64,000 nt of DNA from Megalonaias nervosa (Eukaryota; Mollusca; Bivalvia; Unionida; Unionidae). Position numbers and translations under genes: made by a program. This document shows positions 10,701 to 22,850 of the stretch, piece by piece. Below the pieces are notes generated by a model that saw nothing but the letters and a program-made list of their open reading frames with translations, made no database searches and was not told where the DNA came from. The DNA lies in contig JAECUM010009301.1 of assembly GCA_016617855.1 (NCBI GenBank), forward strand, positions 1-64,000, given 5' to 3'. Numbering within the stretch: position 1 is the stretch's first letter; each line of letters starts with the position of its first letter.

Positions 10701-11109
10701 AACAAGTAAGCATGTTGTGGAAACATTTGTATTAATTTTATAATGATTCACTTCATACTTTAACTAAAACCGTAACAGTTGACACCGCCGCCAGAAAGGT
10801 AACTGTGATGTGTCAATACCAAAAACTAATGACACGACGTTGATTATTTCAAATTTCTGGGCCAATTAATTTTGTGCAAAAGTAATTATTATTGAAAGAC
10901 ATGAGGTTCAACGGCGCATTTAGAGACCCTTTTTCAAAAAATTAAATGGATAGACTATACATACCAGTGTGACAGGTTTACATGCGTGCATAGACTGTCC
11001 ACAGGACAGTCTCGTCTTAATCGAGTGGTGTGATTTGGTTTTGTTGTGTGTTTTTGTGAAATTCATTGATGCATTTGTTTAATGTAACCTTTTGCTGGGA
11101 CTAAACAGC
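10701..11109. other. No feature seen
   Basis: Unique-looking DNA. A possible SINE-like 3' end (GTGCCGCGTTGCCGT and an A run) lies on the plus strand at about 11117-11145. Confidence 0.4.
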
Positions 11110-11155
11110 TACTTTTGTGCCGCGTTGCCGTAAAAAAAAAAAAAACAACATACAC

Positions 11156-11190
11156 ACATGCATGCATGCATGCATACATACATACATACA
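11156..11190. repeat. (CATG)n(CATA)n microsatellite
   Basis: Tetranucleotide tract sandwiched between two SINE-like 3' ends that point towards each other. It probably arose from their tails. Confidence 0.85.
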
Positions 11191-11385
11191 ATGTTTGGTT
11201 TTAGCGCGGCACAGCAACACGGGCGATTTATTTAGCAACTAGGCAATTGGAGTAAAGTGCCTTTCCCAGGGACGTACTACCTAAGCTACAGCTGACGCAG
11301 TCAGTTCCTACAGTAAGATTCGAACCAGAATCCTTTTGGTCACGAGTCCAGATTGCTAACCACTGAGCCACTGCGGCTCCTACTC
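11191..11385 (-). mobile_element. tRNA-derived SINE, family C
   Basis: On the minus strand: GGAGCCGCAGTGGCTCAG (box A region), a box-B-like GGTTCGAATC near 11320, a middle with GTCCCTGGGAAAGGCAC resembling the conserved GTAAAGTGCC(C/T)TGCCCA-type block of many marine-invertebrate SINEs, and a 3' end GCCGCGCTAAAACCAAAC. It is a different family from A and B. No clear TSD was found. Confidence 0.8.
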
Positions 11386-11429
11386 CAGCAGTCGTCGTCA
11401 TAAGGTATGCAGAGAAGTTCGCACCAGGC

Positions 11430-13249
11430 ATGATCTATACTATATAGAATATTAACACCCACCCACTCGTGTTGCTATCAATCATGACATTCATCAATTA
11501 TCATTTATTACAGCAACATCCTCTTACCATATGTACGAATAAATAGCCGATGTCTGAGTGCCAAAACAATAAATAAATAAAATGACAATATGTGAGAGAG
11601 GTTAACGTAATTGACATCGTATAATTAAAATTGCAGGCGTTAAACATTAATTGCGGCTTTTGCCATAATCACGTCAAACATCAAACATCAATAAAGTTCT
11701 TTAATTTTTAATATTGGTATACGAGTGCCTTAGGATATATTGTGTTCATGCATCCCAAAGAATATGTTGATTTTATAAACACGACTTACAAAAAGTACAC
11801 TACATTGTATGGAACGATCGAGAGTGAAAGGACTCTGACAGGTGCAAAATAACACCTGAGAAAGCGGAATGGTCAACCTCCAAAACGTGGAATAACCCAT
11901 ATCTGAGACCACACGTATCTTGGTGACAGTCCATATAAAAGGTCATAGATATAGACTGTACACCTCTATCCCTCAGTTACTTAAGTAAATTTTGTCTGTA
12001 ATTTAACCGCATGTATGACACTCCTACATCAAAACCCTAAAGGCTTTTAATACATCGTTGACACCGCTGATGATAATAGCCTGTGTTATATTACCACGAT
12101 GGAGTCCAGAATAATTTGGAAACACTCAACTTTTTCGGCAAGTTCATCAGGATAATCGTGTCAACTATATAAAGCCTTGGAAAATTCATGCATTGTTAAT
12201 TTGCTAAACCTAACTATTGCCAAATGCTGATCAATAAAATAGAAGCACGAGCTCTTGTAACTGAATCTATCTATTGATGAAAGGCAGTCAGCTATTGAAC
12301 ACCTTTGCAAAAGGCCTCTATAAGCAACTGCAGGTCAATGAATTGTAAACCATTCATGTACACAATTACTGTAAACCCCTAACTCTGAGATTATTTCCTA
12401 CGGACACGAATGTCTATGAGCACCAGACGCTGATGTTGCTATTGATCTTGAGACTATTTTTCAATATGACATAAAACAACGCAAAATACGTGCAACTTCC
12501 ATGCCTTACCATAGAAAATCGCCACACTTTTTCTTGAATTTTACGCCCATTCCTACCCCTTCTGCAAAAAGCTGAAACTACCGACTTATCGTAACCTCAG
12601 TCCGTGATCCAGGTGTGGAAAAGTAAAAACCGTGGAATATTAAAAGTTGAGTTTTCACCTAACCCTTAACAAAACGTTTCTTCGTTCGTTCATAAAACCT
12701 AAGGCCGTGTAATATTTGGATTTTAACGTGATACTTTTAAACTTCGTGTGCTATTTTATATACAGGAGATAAAAATGCGAAATATTTTCTATACGGACGA
12801 AATTCTGTAATTATTGTTGGTTTTTTGCCAACTAAACATCCGGCTTTCGGTTCTTGTATCAACAGCTCCAGTCCATATTATTTTCTATACTAACTTGGTT
12901 ATGTCTTTATCATCACCCAAGCTGGTTACTATGTTTGAGTAAAATACATATTTCCAAGTTTCCGAAATCTTGAGTCTCACGTACACGTGATCTAAATATT
13001 TCCCGGTCGAAACTGGATTTTTTGCCCCTAAAACTGAATGCGTTAACGTATAGTCAAAGAAGATATTTGCGGCTAACCTTTCCGCATGAATGGTTATATC
13101 TGATATTATCTACAACATCGCCACATTCCATAATCATGTACCACAACGTAGTGCGTGCTGTAGACAGGGTCATATATTTTACCTATGAAATGAATACGCG
13201 ATCGTTGGAAAGAAATACAATACCAGTCTATATGAACAGTGTTTTTCAT
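11430..13249. other. No gene seen
   Basis: About 1.8 kb without recognised exons, repeats or RNA genes. Short open frames at 11730 (minus) and 13022 (plus) show nothing family-like. Confidence 0.5.
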
Positions 13250-13800
13250 ACCATGGAATTGGCACACTTGGTGGACTAGAGAAATTACATAAAATTCAAA
13301 CAGAAAACAACTGCTCTTCTGAGAATCATCGGATGATTCTTGGTCTTACAAAGGAATATTTGTACTTAACACATTAATACACGTTAGTAAATAACCAAAA
13401 CCAATCACATTTTTGTTTTCTTTTTTCGTATTTCGAAATGTTTCCAAAAGTTGGATTTGGCCCGAATATATTTCACAACGTCCCATTCGGCTCCTATGCT
13501 GGCATACGCGACACGTGTCAAAGATGTAATTTAAGGTTCATAAATATAATTATATTTGAAATTAATTTTCGACAATAACAACTATTTTGTAATTAAAAAT
13601 GCAATTTTTGCAATTATTTTATAATGAAAAATGAAAGTATGATTTTAATATCTTTACTACTATAACAGGATTAGTCGGGAATTTACACAGATTCCATACT
13701 GATGAAAACTAGCGAAGTACCGATACAGTGAACTAGTAACTTATTATGTACCACCGGGGAAAAATATTGCGGCAGACTGGTATATCGGTAATATCACACA
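13250..13800 (+). repeat. Dispersed repeat D, copy 1
   Basis: Homologous to 24838-25290 in the same orientation. Shared landmarks include GGACTAGAGAAAT, AACTGGATTTG-like with CCCGAA, CATACG(C/T)GACACGTG and ACAACTATTTTG. Divergence is substantial. No coding potential or element ends were recognised, so the class is unknown. Confidence 0.7.
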
Positions 13801-14233
13801 CCTGTATTCAGTCGGTCTAAATTTTTTTGACCAAACGTACATACATTGAAATAAAAACACCATTGCCACACTTTATATATTGAACTCGATCATGTATACA
13901 CAAGACGTTTTTTTTTTTTTTTTTTTTAAGCTGATGACCAGTGTATCTCCTGAGTGGGTGTGATGCGGTCCCCCCACCCCCACCCCACCCCTTTTCACCT
14001 GAGTCCGTAACATGACCCGCATTTGACCAAAAAAGAATAGGTGTCTTTCCGGTCGGCCGACCGTCATTGTTTCTCACTGCCGACCCCAGCACCCCCCCCC
14101 CATTAAAAAAACCACCTGTCCATCCTAATTTTAAAACCAGTGCAATAGGAAACATACATATTATTTTGGGGCCTTATCAGATAAATAAAGAACGGCAAAA
14201 TACTCTGGCTTAAAGATAAATAACCCCCTCCCT
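13801..14233. other. No gene; C-rich and T homopolymers
   Basis: Contains a T18 run at about 13910-13928 and C-rich stretches near 13970-14100. A short segment (14055-14110, GGCCGACCGTCATTGTTTCT) is similar to 17357-17415, a further old dispersed repeat. Confidence 0.5.
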
Positions 14234-14562
14234 CGGGAGTTCTTCGGTGACCTAAGTGTTTAGAGCGTCCGTCTCGGATGCAGGAGGTTGCGGGTTTGAA
14301 CCCGGGAAGAGTCATCAAAAGGCTTAGAAAATGGTACTAGAAGCTGTCACGCTTGGTGCTTAGCATTAAGAAGTTAGTATTAGGACTGATCGACCGGATT
14401 TCTGGATAATATGACCGGGTGGGGCATGATGTCACATGTCTGTGACATGAAGCCCCGGTGCAAGACAACACTAAAACACTGCCACACTACAGACATAGCA
14501 GCGATATGACTAAAACTGTTAAAGCTACGTAAAAAATCCAAACATCCACACCCACACACATA
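14234..14562 (+). mobile_element. SINE family B, diverged full-length copy
   Basis: Head with TTCTTCGGTGACCTAAGTG, box B GGTTTGAACCC, family body (GCTTGGTGCTTAGCATTAAG, GTGACATGAAGCCCCGGTGC) and 3' end AAAAAATCCAAACATCC with a decayed CA tail. CCCTCCCT at 14226-14233 and 14563-14570 is a candidate 8-bp TSD, weak because the area is C-rich. It is older than the copy at 5108. Confidence 0.88.
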
Positions 14563-15858
14563 CCCTCCCTCCCAACCCAGTCCTCTTCCTCCCGTCCTTC
14601 ACAGATTGAAAAGGCTAACGGTTTTATGAAAATATGTCTTTCTAGCGGTATGGTGGCGTTCACCAGTTTAAAATTTTAAAGACAAAGAATTTCCCCGGGT
14701 GTCTTCACTGGTTATTCTGGCTATTTAAAAAAGACCTTGTATATCTTAGGTATTGTTCAAAGAACCTTCAATTCCCTTTATTTTGGTACATGATTGATGG
14801 GTGTAATATGGGTTATAGAGTATATAGCTTGGCCTTACTTCAAATGTGCACCTCTAAAAAAAACTGCTAGCTGCGCTTGGTCATTTTCACTTCCTGGACT
14901 TCAGAGGTAAAATTTTTTTAAAAAAAGAGCCGATAACCTTTTTTTCGTTTTATGTATTTGGTAATTCATTCATTGCACTTTCAGAAGTCTAGTCTGGCAA
15001 AATTCATTTTCCCTATTTTAATAACTGATAAAGATAGTGTACTTTAGTCTATTACAGGTTGATTTTTTAAGGGCCTTATCAGATAAATAAGCAGTCATTT
15101 TAGTTAGCTGTGTGCTTAGATCATTTAAAATTTCCACAAGTACAATATCCAATGAAATTTCAGCCACGGTACATGAGAGTAACATAGAGGTATACCAACA
15201 TTCTCTCCACTGTGCATGTTGCAAATGTAAACAACTTCACCCTACATCGACCACTTTCTCAGAAGTTCATACTATCTGTAGAGTATCCCCGATATAAAGC
15301 GAATGCCCATTTTTACTTCTCGATATCGTAAGAGTGTTTGACTCCTACAGGAAGAACCAATTTTCTCTCAAAAACAATTATTGTACAGTTTTTGTGTTCA
15401 AGCTATAAAATGATTTTGCTCCAAGTTTGGCTTGTTTTTAGTCATAACCAGTCTTTAAATGCATGTAACTCAGAAGTGCAGAGCAGGAAGAACGGATTTA
15501 TCCACATTAGCATAAATATGCAATCTTTCCAAAGGAATAGTAGAACGATCTTTATTTTTTTAGTTTAAAATTTCCGGTCAAAACCTACACGTCTCAAATG
15601 GCATTTATCGTGTACTGTAATGCAAAGTGCACTTGTGTATTTGGGACAAATCCGATGTCTACATATGGCTAGCACTTTAAATGTATTTGTAAAAAAGTTA
15701 CTTGCAGCACAATACAGGATAAGAGTACACACATGAGTGTACACCTGGGAAGAAAGGATAAGAAGAAGCACTTTTATTTACAATAATGTAACCTCTGATG
15801 ATTTGTCTGAGAATAGGATACATAGCTACCTATGCCGATGTGTGTGTAAGTGCACGCG

Positions 15859-15859
<1 letters not shown>
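14563..15859. other. No gene seen
   Basis: Unique-looking DNA. Overlapping short frames on both strands around 15018-15771 have no recognisable domain. Confidence 0.45.

Positions 15860-15897
<38 letters not shown>
15860..15897. repeat. (TG)n microsatellite
   Basis: Dinucleotide tract, not attached to a recognisable SINE B body. Confidence 0.95.
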
Positions 15898-15899
<2 letters not shown>

Positions 15900-16036
15900 A
15901 TACTGGAAGTACTAGACACGTGTGGGATGTGTTGTTACGAGGTTACGTTGCAGCGGTTCACTCGTAACTATCCTGGGAACGATCCCGAATACCGACATAT
16001 GAATGGTGGTCTGGTGTTTGCCCATCAGTGCTTGGT

Positions 16037-16064
<28 letters not shown>
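16037..16064. repeat. (TC)n microsatellite
   Basis: Uninterrupted CT tract. Confidence 0.95.
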
Positions 16065-16068
<4 letters not shown>

Positions 16069-16649
16069 TAACAAATCACTACACCACCATTTGAAATTTC
16101 GAGCAATAAAATTATAGTACAAAATCTTGTTTTATTTTCGATTTCAAGTTATTCATCTGTAGTATTTTATTCCATTTTATTGTTCTGTCATAAATTTTCA
16201 TGTTTACGTTGTAGCTTGCCTTACAAACATAATGCTACATATTTGTTCTACGAAATGTGACGCCACCTCCAATAAACGAACCAATAATCGTTAAGTGTTA
16301 ATCTTGAGACGTTACTTTTTTTATGCAGCCGGATTCGCAGTATTTGTACTGACTTGTCATATCCTGTTCAAAATGTACGACACATGCCCAGGGAAGGATG
16401 GGTTGGCGAGTACGAGTTCAAGAGCAAAGAGCATTTGTAAAGAGCACCAAGTTTGCGAGCTTTATGGGAAAATAGCCCTAAACCTGTAATGTGCCGGGAC
16501 GCTATCTTAGCATCCAAAACTAGCATTTCGGTGTTATATATAGTCCCTTGGCTGTGTTGACAATAAAGATGTCAGCAGGTAAAGAGTCATACGGCAGTGG
16601 AGGGAAACTACTACGGAATTAATGTCTTGAAGACTAACGATGTCTTGAA
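16065..16649. other. No feature seen
   Basis: No exon or repeat was recognised. A 64-codon frame at 16295 has no identifiable features. Confidence 0.45.
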
Positions 16650-16651
16650 AC

Positions 16652-16718
<67 letters not shown>
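16650..16718. repeat. Compound (TC)n(AC)n microsatellite
   Basis: CT tract joined directly to CA, the same composition as at 4872. Confidence 0.95.
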
Positions 16719-16722
<4 letters not shown>

Positions 16723-17033
16723 GCACTATACAGCATTACACCGATATACCTCTTATTTTCTGCGTCACTAATATTTCTGTTGCGCCACAGAAGCTTCCAG
16801 AAATCCCACACCATGTCTTAACTTATTTACAAATATTATACAAGCATCTTTACATCTGTAGCTGATATTAAAATATACTGAGAGTTTATTTTGAGTTTGC
16901 GTGCTGAAAAAATCTGCGACTAAAGGAAAGCCTTCAAATCTGAAAATGAATTAAATCGTTTGGCACCCATTGATTTTCTTCAACCATATTGCTCATTATT
17001 CCAAACGCGACGATATAAGAATTCATGATAAAA

Positions 17034-17215
17034 TTAGCAATTATAGTAATAACATGTCACAAGAACATGGCCCCTAAGCGGTTGCTGTCGGATCTTCATG
17101 TAGGGCAGGAGACCTGATTTTAATCAGATTGGACTAATCTGTACAAGCGAACGCTTTCGGCCACTCAGTCACCCGGGAACCTTAGACCACCTGGCACGCC
17201 GGGGCGCCTGATTCA
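17034..17215 (-). mobile_element. Possible degenerate tRNA-SINE fragment
   Basis: On the minus strand GACTGAGTGGCCGAAAGCG near 17165 resembles the box A region of a Leu-type tRNA, with CAGGTCTCCTGCC downstream. Box B is not convincing and no tail is seen. Confidence 0.35.
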
Positions 17216-17539
17216 GAATAAAACAATAATATTTTCTCAAAGTTTAAAGGGTATTTCTTCCATTACACCTATTCCAATGACCACGCCGAGCCTACCTCAA
17301 TTTTTCAGCACTAGCTGCTGTAAGGCCAAAATATAAAATATGTTCCCGCTTGGCCAACCGTCTCTGTCTCTCACTGCTGATCTTTGCACCTCTCCCCCCA
17401 TTGGGAAAAAAAATCCCCCAAACAAATAAACAACAAACTAAAAAGAATTATTTTTAAAAATTTCCGAAACTGACTTATGCATCTAACTGACCCAGTTTTG
17501 CCCAGTACTTTGAAGCGCTTAGCTACAACTGTCTACGCA

Positions 17540-18592
17540 CAGTGGTGCAACGATATACTTACTGTACCGGTATATGGCGGTCTGCTGTTCTGGCAATACA
17601 TATCGCAGTACGATTTTCTATATCGCGATTTCTTCACAGTCTTGCTTTCATCTCTTAAATCTGTGCATCCTTCACAATTTTTCCAGTTTAATTCAAGAAC
17701 CATATTTTACTTTTTCTCCTAGATACATGCTTACCACGAAATTGCAAGATGATGTAAAATGTGATGCACAGTACCATTATTCGGTATTCGGGCAAAGTTT
17801 AATGGGGGAGAGGGAAGGTATATGAAGACCAGGGGATATTTTTCCAGTTAAAAATAATAATTTATAAACTTCACTTTGCCTAATATGTTTATGTCCTTTT
17901 CCTAATGACACTAAATTAACAGTACTCAATCCAGACTTCACAGAGTGAAGTACGAGGTTTGACTTGCTCAGGAATGAATCTCCAACAACGCTGGATGATG
18001 ATCCTCTGAAATAGCGGAAAGCTCAGCAGTGCAAGATTCCGCTCCTGGCACAAGTAGCCTGGAAAAGGCCATGCATTCCTGCAACTTCCGTGCCGTCGGA
18101 GACAGTCTTTCTAACAGCAGGATACATTATTACTGCAAAGCCGGCTGCTTCGATTTCAGACATTGCCAATATGTTAATTTTCCTCAAGAAAAATAATTCA
18201 GTAACTTATTTAACGTCTTGCTAACAAAATTTTTAAGAAAGATAGTTCAAACGTGTTGAGACATTGGAAACAATGCTCCTGTGAAGTTTAAATTAAAACA
18301 AACACAAACAAGAAATGGCAGTGAATTTTTTTTTGCTGATAATTTGACTGCTTTCGGTGTTTGTAGACTTGTTTCATTTTTATATTAATTTTATATGTTC
18401 AATTGACTACCATCTTAAGTCTTACAAGGTAACAGCATGTAGAGATGTTGTATTTTTCAAGCAGTAAATGTTATAGTGATTATTATCTTTTCAGTTTTCA
18501 TTAAGTGATACTGTATTGAAATACGTGTTGTAATATGGGTTTGTTATATAGCAAAATATCGCAATATGGTTTGGGGCGTATCGTTGCACTAA
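17540..18592. mobile_element. Candidate hAT-type non-autonomous element
   Basis: The left end CAGTGGTGCAACGATA and the right end GTATCGTTGCACTA are inverted versions of the widespread hAT terminus CAGGGGTGCAACGATA. Next to both ends are stretches of alternating ATATCGCGA/TATCGCAATATGG, also typical of these elements. The interior of about 1 kb has no transposase frame. No 8-bp TSD is evident and the right terminus is diverged, so the boundaries are tentative. Confidence 0.5.
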
Positions 18593-18689
18593 TTTAGTGT
18601 TAATTGCACTAGCATTACACCAATCCCGTTACTAAATCTCCCTAATTCACACAGTATCGCTGATTTATTCAACAAAGCTGACCGGAGAG

Positions 18690-19150
18690 TATTGCATAAT
18701 ATTACATAACCAAACAGGTGTAACACCTGCCTAACCGACGGATGGGGTACATAACCAAACAGATCTAATACCCGCCTAACCAACGGATGGGGAACAAAAC
18801 CAAAGCAGAGCTAATACCTGTCTAACTGAAGGATGGGGAACATAATCGAACAGATGTAATACCAGCCTAACCGGCAGATAGGGAACATAACCAAACAGGT
18901 GTAACACCTGCATAACCGACGGATCGGGAACAAAACCAAACAGATGTAATACCTGCCTAACCGACGGATGGGGAACATAACCAAACAGGTGTAACACCTG
19001 TCTAAATGAAAGATGGGGGAACATAGCGAAACCGGTGTAATACCTGCCTAACCGACGGATGGGGAACATAACCAAACAGGTGTAACACCTGTCTAACTGA
19101 AGGATGGGGGTACATAGCGAAACAGGTGTAATACCTGCCTAAAACGAACG
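18690..19150 (+). repeat. 45-bp minisatellite with internal palindrome
   Basis: About ten units of period 45: AACCAAACAGGTGTAACACC, then TGCCTAACCGACGGATGGGG, then AACAT. Most units hold the 15-nt palindrome CAGGTGTAACACCTG. The period is divisible by three, so a minus-strand frame reads a 15-residue repeat (including HPSVRQVLHLFGYVP). Array periodicity, not a gene, explains it. Confidence 0.95.
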
Positions 19151-19439
19151 ATGGGGAAAGCTCTACAAAAGATAAGAATTTTACATGATGTGTCAGATCG
19201 CGTGGAAAGTCCAGGCACCTGATGATAACCTTAGATTATGACGACAAATCATGCGCAGAATACGCTCCGACCCAGTGGTAAAATTCTAGGCTAAGTTTTT
19301 CCATTTTTTTTCCTTTAAACTTTACACACTGAAGAAGAGTTGTACGCTGGGAATACCGTCTTATAGTATTTTGGGTTGGGGTTTTTTAAATTGTTTTTCT
19401 TCAAATCGGTGAAAGTCATAGATACATTTATGTTGAGCA
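19151..19439. other. No feature seen
   Basis: Short unique spacer between two minisatellites. Confidence 0.5.
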
Positions 19440-19710
19440 TTTGTCAATGATCAGCTATTCTTAATTTAGCACTGAGTCTGTGTTAATTTATCTTGAGTTT
19501 GTATTAATATAGTACTGAGTTTGTGTTAATTTAGTATTAATTTAGTATTGAGTTTGTGTTAATTTAGTATTAATTTAGTATTGAGTTTGTGCTAATTTAG
19601 TACTGTGTTTGTGTTAATTTAGTATTGAGTTTGTGTTAATTTGGTATTAATTTAGTATTGAGTTTGTGTTAATTTAGTATTGATTTTGTGATAATTTAGT
19701 ATTAATTATA
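19440..19710 (+). repeat. ~22-bp minisatellite
   Basis: Repeated AATTTAGTATTGAGTTTGTG plus TT, with shorter AATTTAGTATT insertions, about twelve units. Confidence 0.93.
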
Positions 19711-20832
19711 AGAGCTAGTGGATACGCTACAACAAACAATTATTACTGATGCACGCGGCTGGAAAAAAAGGACCCCGGAGTTCTTCAGAAAGGCATGTGA
19801 AACGAGTAGTAACTCGACGAAGGGAATAACAAAGAGACAAAGCAGAATACACGAACAACCAAGGCTGTATTGTGTTGACAAACACAAGAATTTCACGAAT
19901 AATAATAATAATAACAATGCTCTTCTAAACTTTGTTTAAAGATTAATATGGACAATTAATATGGAAGACTAAATGGAAGACTCAAAACAATCTTCTATCA
20001 GAGGGACAATGTTATGTTAGTGATGTAGGATTTATCGGTAAGTCAGTGTAAAATTAGCAATTTGGTGCAATAAAATTCCAAAAATGTAAACATAAATAAT
20101 CAACAAAACAAAAAAATAGATTACTGTGAACTCGAGAAATATAAAGTATTCCAAATAAACATACTTATGATAAAAGCTAAACGGTAAAGATTTCAAAATA
20201 CTGTAAAAGATAAGATCAAAACCGTAAAATTTATAAACCGCATTTCCTCAAAAAGTCTTAGATTTTCCCGGGAAGTACATTATCATAAAGTTTCTTCATC
20301 TAGTTCACATAAAAAAATTCTGTCTCACATAAACTTCTCAAAATACAATAAAGCTTCAAAACTGTGTTCATTTTCTGTAATGTTTAAATTTTCTTGTACG
20401 TGTTACCTATCTTTACTGACACACCAAACACATTTTTATCGTAATTTCATGACAAGTCACTACTTCATTTTAAAGTCAATTTGTTCTTCTGATTGTGGAG
20501 GGGAAAAGGCAACTAATTGGTCAATGAGGTGGTCGACTGTTTTGACAGCTAAGTCTCGCCTCTTCATGTCCCTTTGAAAAATTCGCTCTTGAAAAGCAAA
20601 ATAATACACGAAACAAGAAATTATGTAAACAATGCCATTAAATTTGAATGTCACATACTGTCTGTTTTATTTCTCATCTATGCATGGAATGGCACACACA
20701 AGATTTTTCTACAAGATGGAATTTCGACATATTTATCATCGGTAGCTTATTTTCAGTACTTCATGTTTACATTTATTTAGAAGGGTTTATCTTTCCAACG
20801 TTTACGTGCTATTCTTCAATTTTGCATTCTGC
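19711..20832. other. No gene seen
   Basis: AT-rich spacer with a short (AAT)n near 19900. Frames of 65-71 codons on both strands lack identifiable domains. Confidence 0.45.
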
Positions 20833-20879
20833 TACATACATACATACATACATACATACATACATACATACATACATAA
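20833..20879. repeat. (CATA)n microsatellite
   Basis: About eleven tetranucleotide units directly before a SINE. Confidence 0.95.
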
Positions 20880-20896
20880 GTTTAAGCACACTCATG

Positions 20897-21070
20897 AGGA
20901 CGCTGTGGTTTCGTAAACTAAGAGTACTGGGTACGATACCCGCCCATGCCAGCCAGGGACAGCTGCTTTGGTGCATCATGGGAAATGGCATTTGGCTCCT
21001 ATTTCCTTTGCCTGATATAGCCAATAATGTGTTTAAAATGCCGTTACAACCAATAATAACAACAACAAAA
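20897..21070 (+). mobile_element. SINE family A-like, variant head
   Basis: tRNA-like head with a box-B-like GGGTACGATACCC, middle with GGCATTTGGCTCCTATTTCC and the 3' end TTAAAATGCCGTTACAACC plus (AAC)n. The 3' half matches family A. The head differs, which suggests a chimeric or old copy. Confidence 0.65.
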
Positions 21071-21372
21071 AGCAACTATGCACTACACCCCATCTCTTTT
21101 CGAAACCTAATTTAGTGATTGAGTTTAATGAAAAGGGAAAGCGAATCCAGACGAAATTATCCATCTCACATAATGAACACTTTAGCACAGATTTTGGGGT
21201 CGGCAAATCAAACCTCGCCATTATTTACAACCAACACCAGGTCCAAATTTGGAACCAAGGACGAAGCAAGGGGTTCAAGTTTTTAAAATGTTGTATAAAA
21301 CAATCATCTCGACGGCCATTGTTCAGTAAATTCAAAATAACAAACAATGTTGAAGAATTTTTTTCTATCCCT

Positions 21373-21424
<52 letters not shown>

Positions 21425-21737
21425 TGATGCAACCTGGGCAATCTATCGAGAGGGGGTCATAACTTTTTTTTTTTTAAATTGTTCCCATAATATGTTCTCC
21501 CTCTTTCTGTACTGTTTCCCATCTTATTTATTGTTGATAAAACAAAATGTTTTCAATTCGTACATAATAAAAAAATATCCGGCCGGAAAAAAATCTCAGG
21601 CACCTCAAAAGATAAAATGGTCGATGCCTAAAACATTTACAAGAAAATGATCGGCATATTTTAATACAAGGAGAGGAAACCATATAAAGGATAGAAAAGT
21701 AGAAAGAGGCAGACAGACAAATGGTCATACAATTTAC
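21071..21737. other. Intronic or 3' spacer with (GA)n
   Basis: Downstream of the splice donor at 21737, so intronic if the exon at 21738-22179 is real. It holds a (GA)n tract at 21375-21422. No further exon of the gene, in particular no Rieske Cys-x-His/Cys-x2-His exon, was recognised down to position 1. Confidence 0.5.
21375..21422. repeat. (GA)n microsatellite
   Basis: Uninterrupted GA dinucleotide tract. Confidence 0.95.
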
Positions 21738-22179
21738 CTAATACTGATATGTTCTTGCTCTCTCCTTTCTTAATCCTGAAAGATTCTGTTAAACCAAACC
21801 AGCCATTTGGATACACTGGTGGAATTTCACCAACAAGCCTTCTTTTCCGCACCGAGTTTGCAACTTCTTTCATATCCCATTTTCCGTCTGCTTGATATCC
21901 TATATCTCCAAGCAGTCTAACTCGATCTAATGGGTCGAATAACAACTTTTTTCCAAAGAATCCAAGAATTCCAAATACACCAAGAAATATGTAAAAATAC
22001 AGTGATGTCACGTCCAAAAGAGATATCACATAGTTCCAAAGTCTTGCATGAACCTTGGTTACTGCAGTAACCCAAATTTCTCCGACTTCGAACAACGGAA
22101 TCTGCAACAGTTTGTCAGTTATCGAAGCTGACACTGCTACTATGAATAATACAAATAAAATCGTTCTGAAAATATTCAT
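21738..22179 (-). CDS. Neverland/DAF-36-like cholesterol 7-desaturase, first coding exon
   Basis: A 147-codon frame starts at ATG 22179 (peptide MNIFRTILFVLF). A GTG six bases upstream is in frame but is not a plausible eukaryotic start. The protein opens with a hydrophobic N-terminal segment (residues 4-20) and a second membrane-like helix (about 61-83), followed by RRLVGEIPPVYPNGWFGL and SFRIKKGESKNISVLG. That pattern, VRKRR-x-GE-x-PPxYPNGW, is the region just before the Rieske domain in Neverland/DAF-36 oxygenases, which make 7-dehydrocholesterol at the ER membrane. The exon ends in a consensus donor, TTAG|GTAAAT, after the first base of the Gly codon. The Rieske and catalytic domains must lie in later exons, which I do not see. 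This may be a gene with a long first intron or an orphan copy. Family call is by eye. Confidence 0.72.
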
Positions 22180-22850
22180 CCTCACAGTTTTGTAGTTTAT
22201 ACAACAACAGCGTATTAGATGCAGCGCTCTGCGTCCGGTGCAGTGCTAGTCCAGCTACCCGTCTAAAGCGGCTACAGTAGTTAAATATCTACCCCGGATT
22301 GATCGTGTGCCGACAAGTCCCACCGACCATATCTACACAGACAAACCGCTGTTGTCAAAACACACTTTTCTATAAATTTTAGCGCGAAGTCCATTCACTT
22401 TTCTTAAGCAATACAAAGTGGGCAGTTGTGCGAAGCTGACAAGTCTTTTAAATAGTACCGCTAACAGGTCAATAACGAGAACACGTGACATACACACTCA
22501 TCAAATCTATAGCCATATATGTTTCTTTTAAGATTATAATCATACCTGAAGGGATCAGGTGTAGTACTGCACGTGTGCATAAGTATCCGTAGTTAGTGCA
22601 GTAACTGAACAATTATCCCCAAAGTAAGTGGAATAGAAAACCAAGCTATAAGCAGGAAATATACCTTGTTATAGCAGTATTTGCGACAGTTCTAGAATAC
22701 TAACAGCCGCAAATACACGCTATCCTAGGACTAGACAGTTGGTACTTATAGATAGGAGTATCAGATACACAAGCGTCGTATATTGTGTCAACCTAGTTTA
22801 ATTCGGTACATTAGATCTAGATTTAGATTTCTTTAACCCAGCACTAAGTC
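22180..22850 (-). promoter_or_regulatory. Upstream region of the Neverland-like exon
   Basis: Sequence 5' of the start codon on the minus strand. It would hold the 5' UTR and core promoter, or an upstream intron. No unmistakable TATA or initiator element stands out. It is repeat-poor compared with its surroundings, which fits a functional upstream region. Confidence 0.3.

Noticed and set aside
18776..19075. 99-codon minus-strand frame with a 15-residue repeat
   Set aside because: Product of the 45-bp minisatellite.
20460..20654. Minus frame at 20.5 kb as a second exon of the Neverland-like gene
   Set aside because: It has no Rieske Cys/His motif, no similarity to the family and no phase-compatible acceptor.
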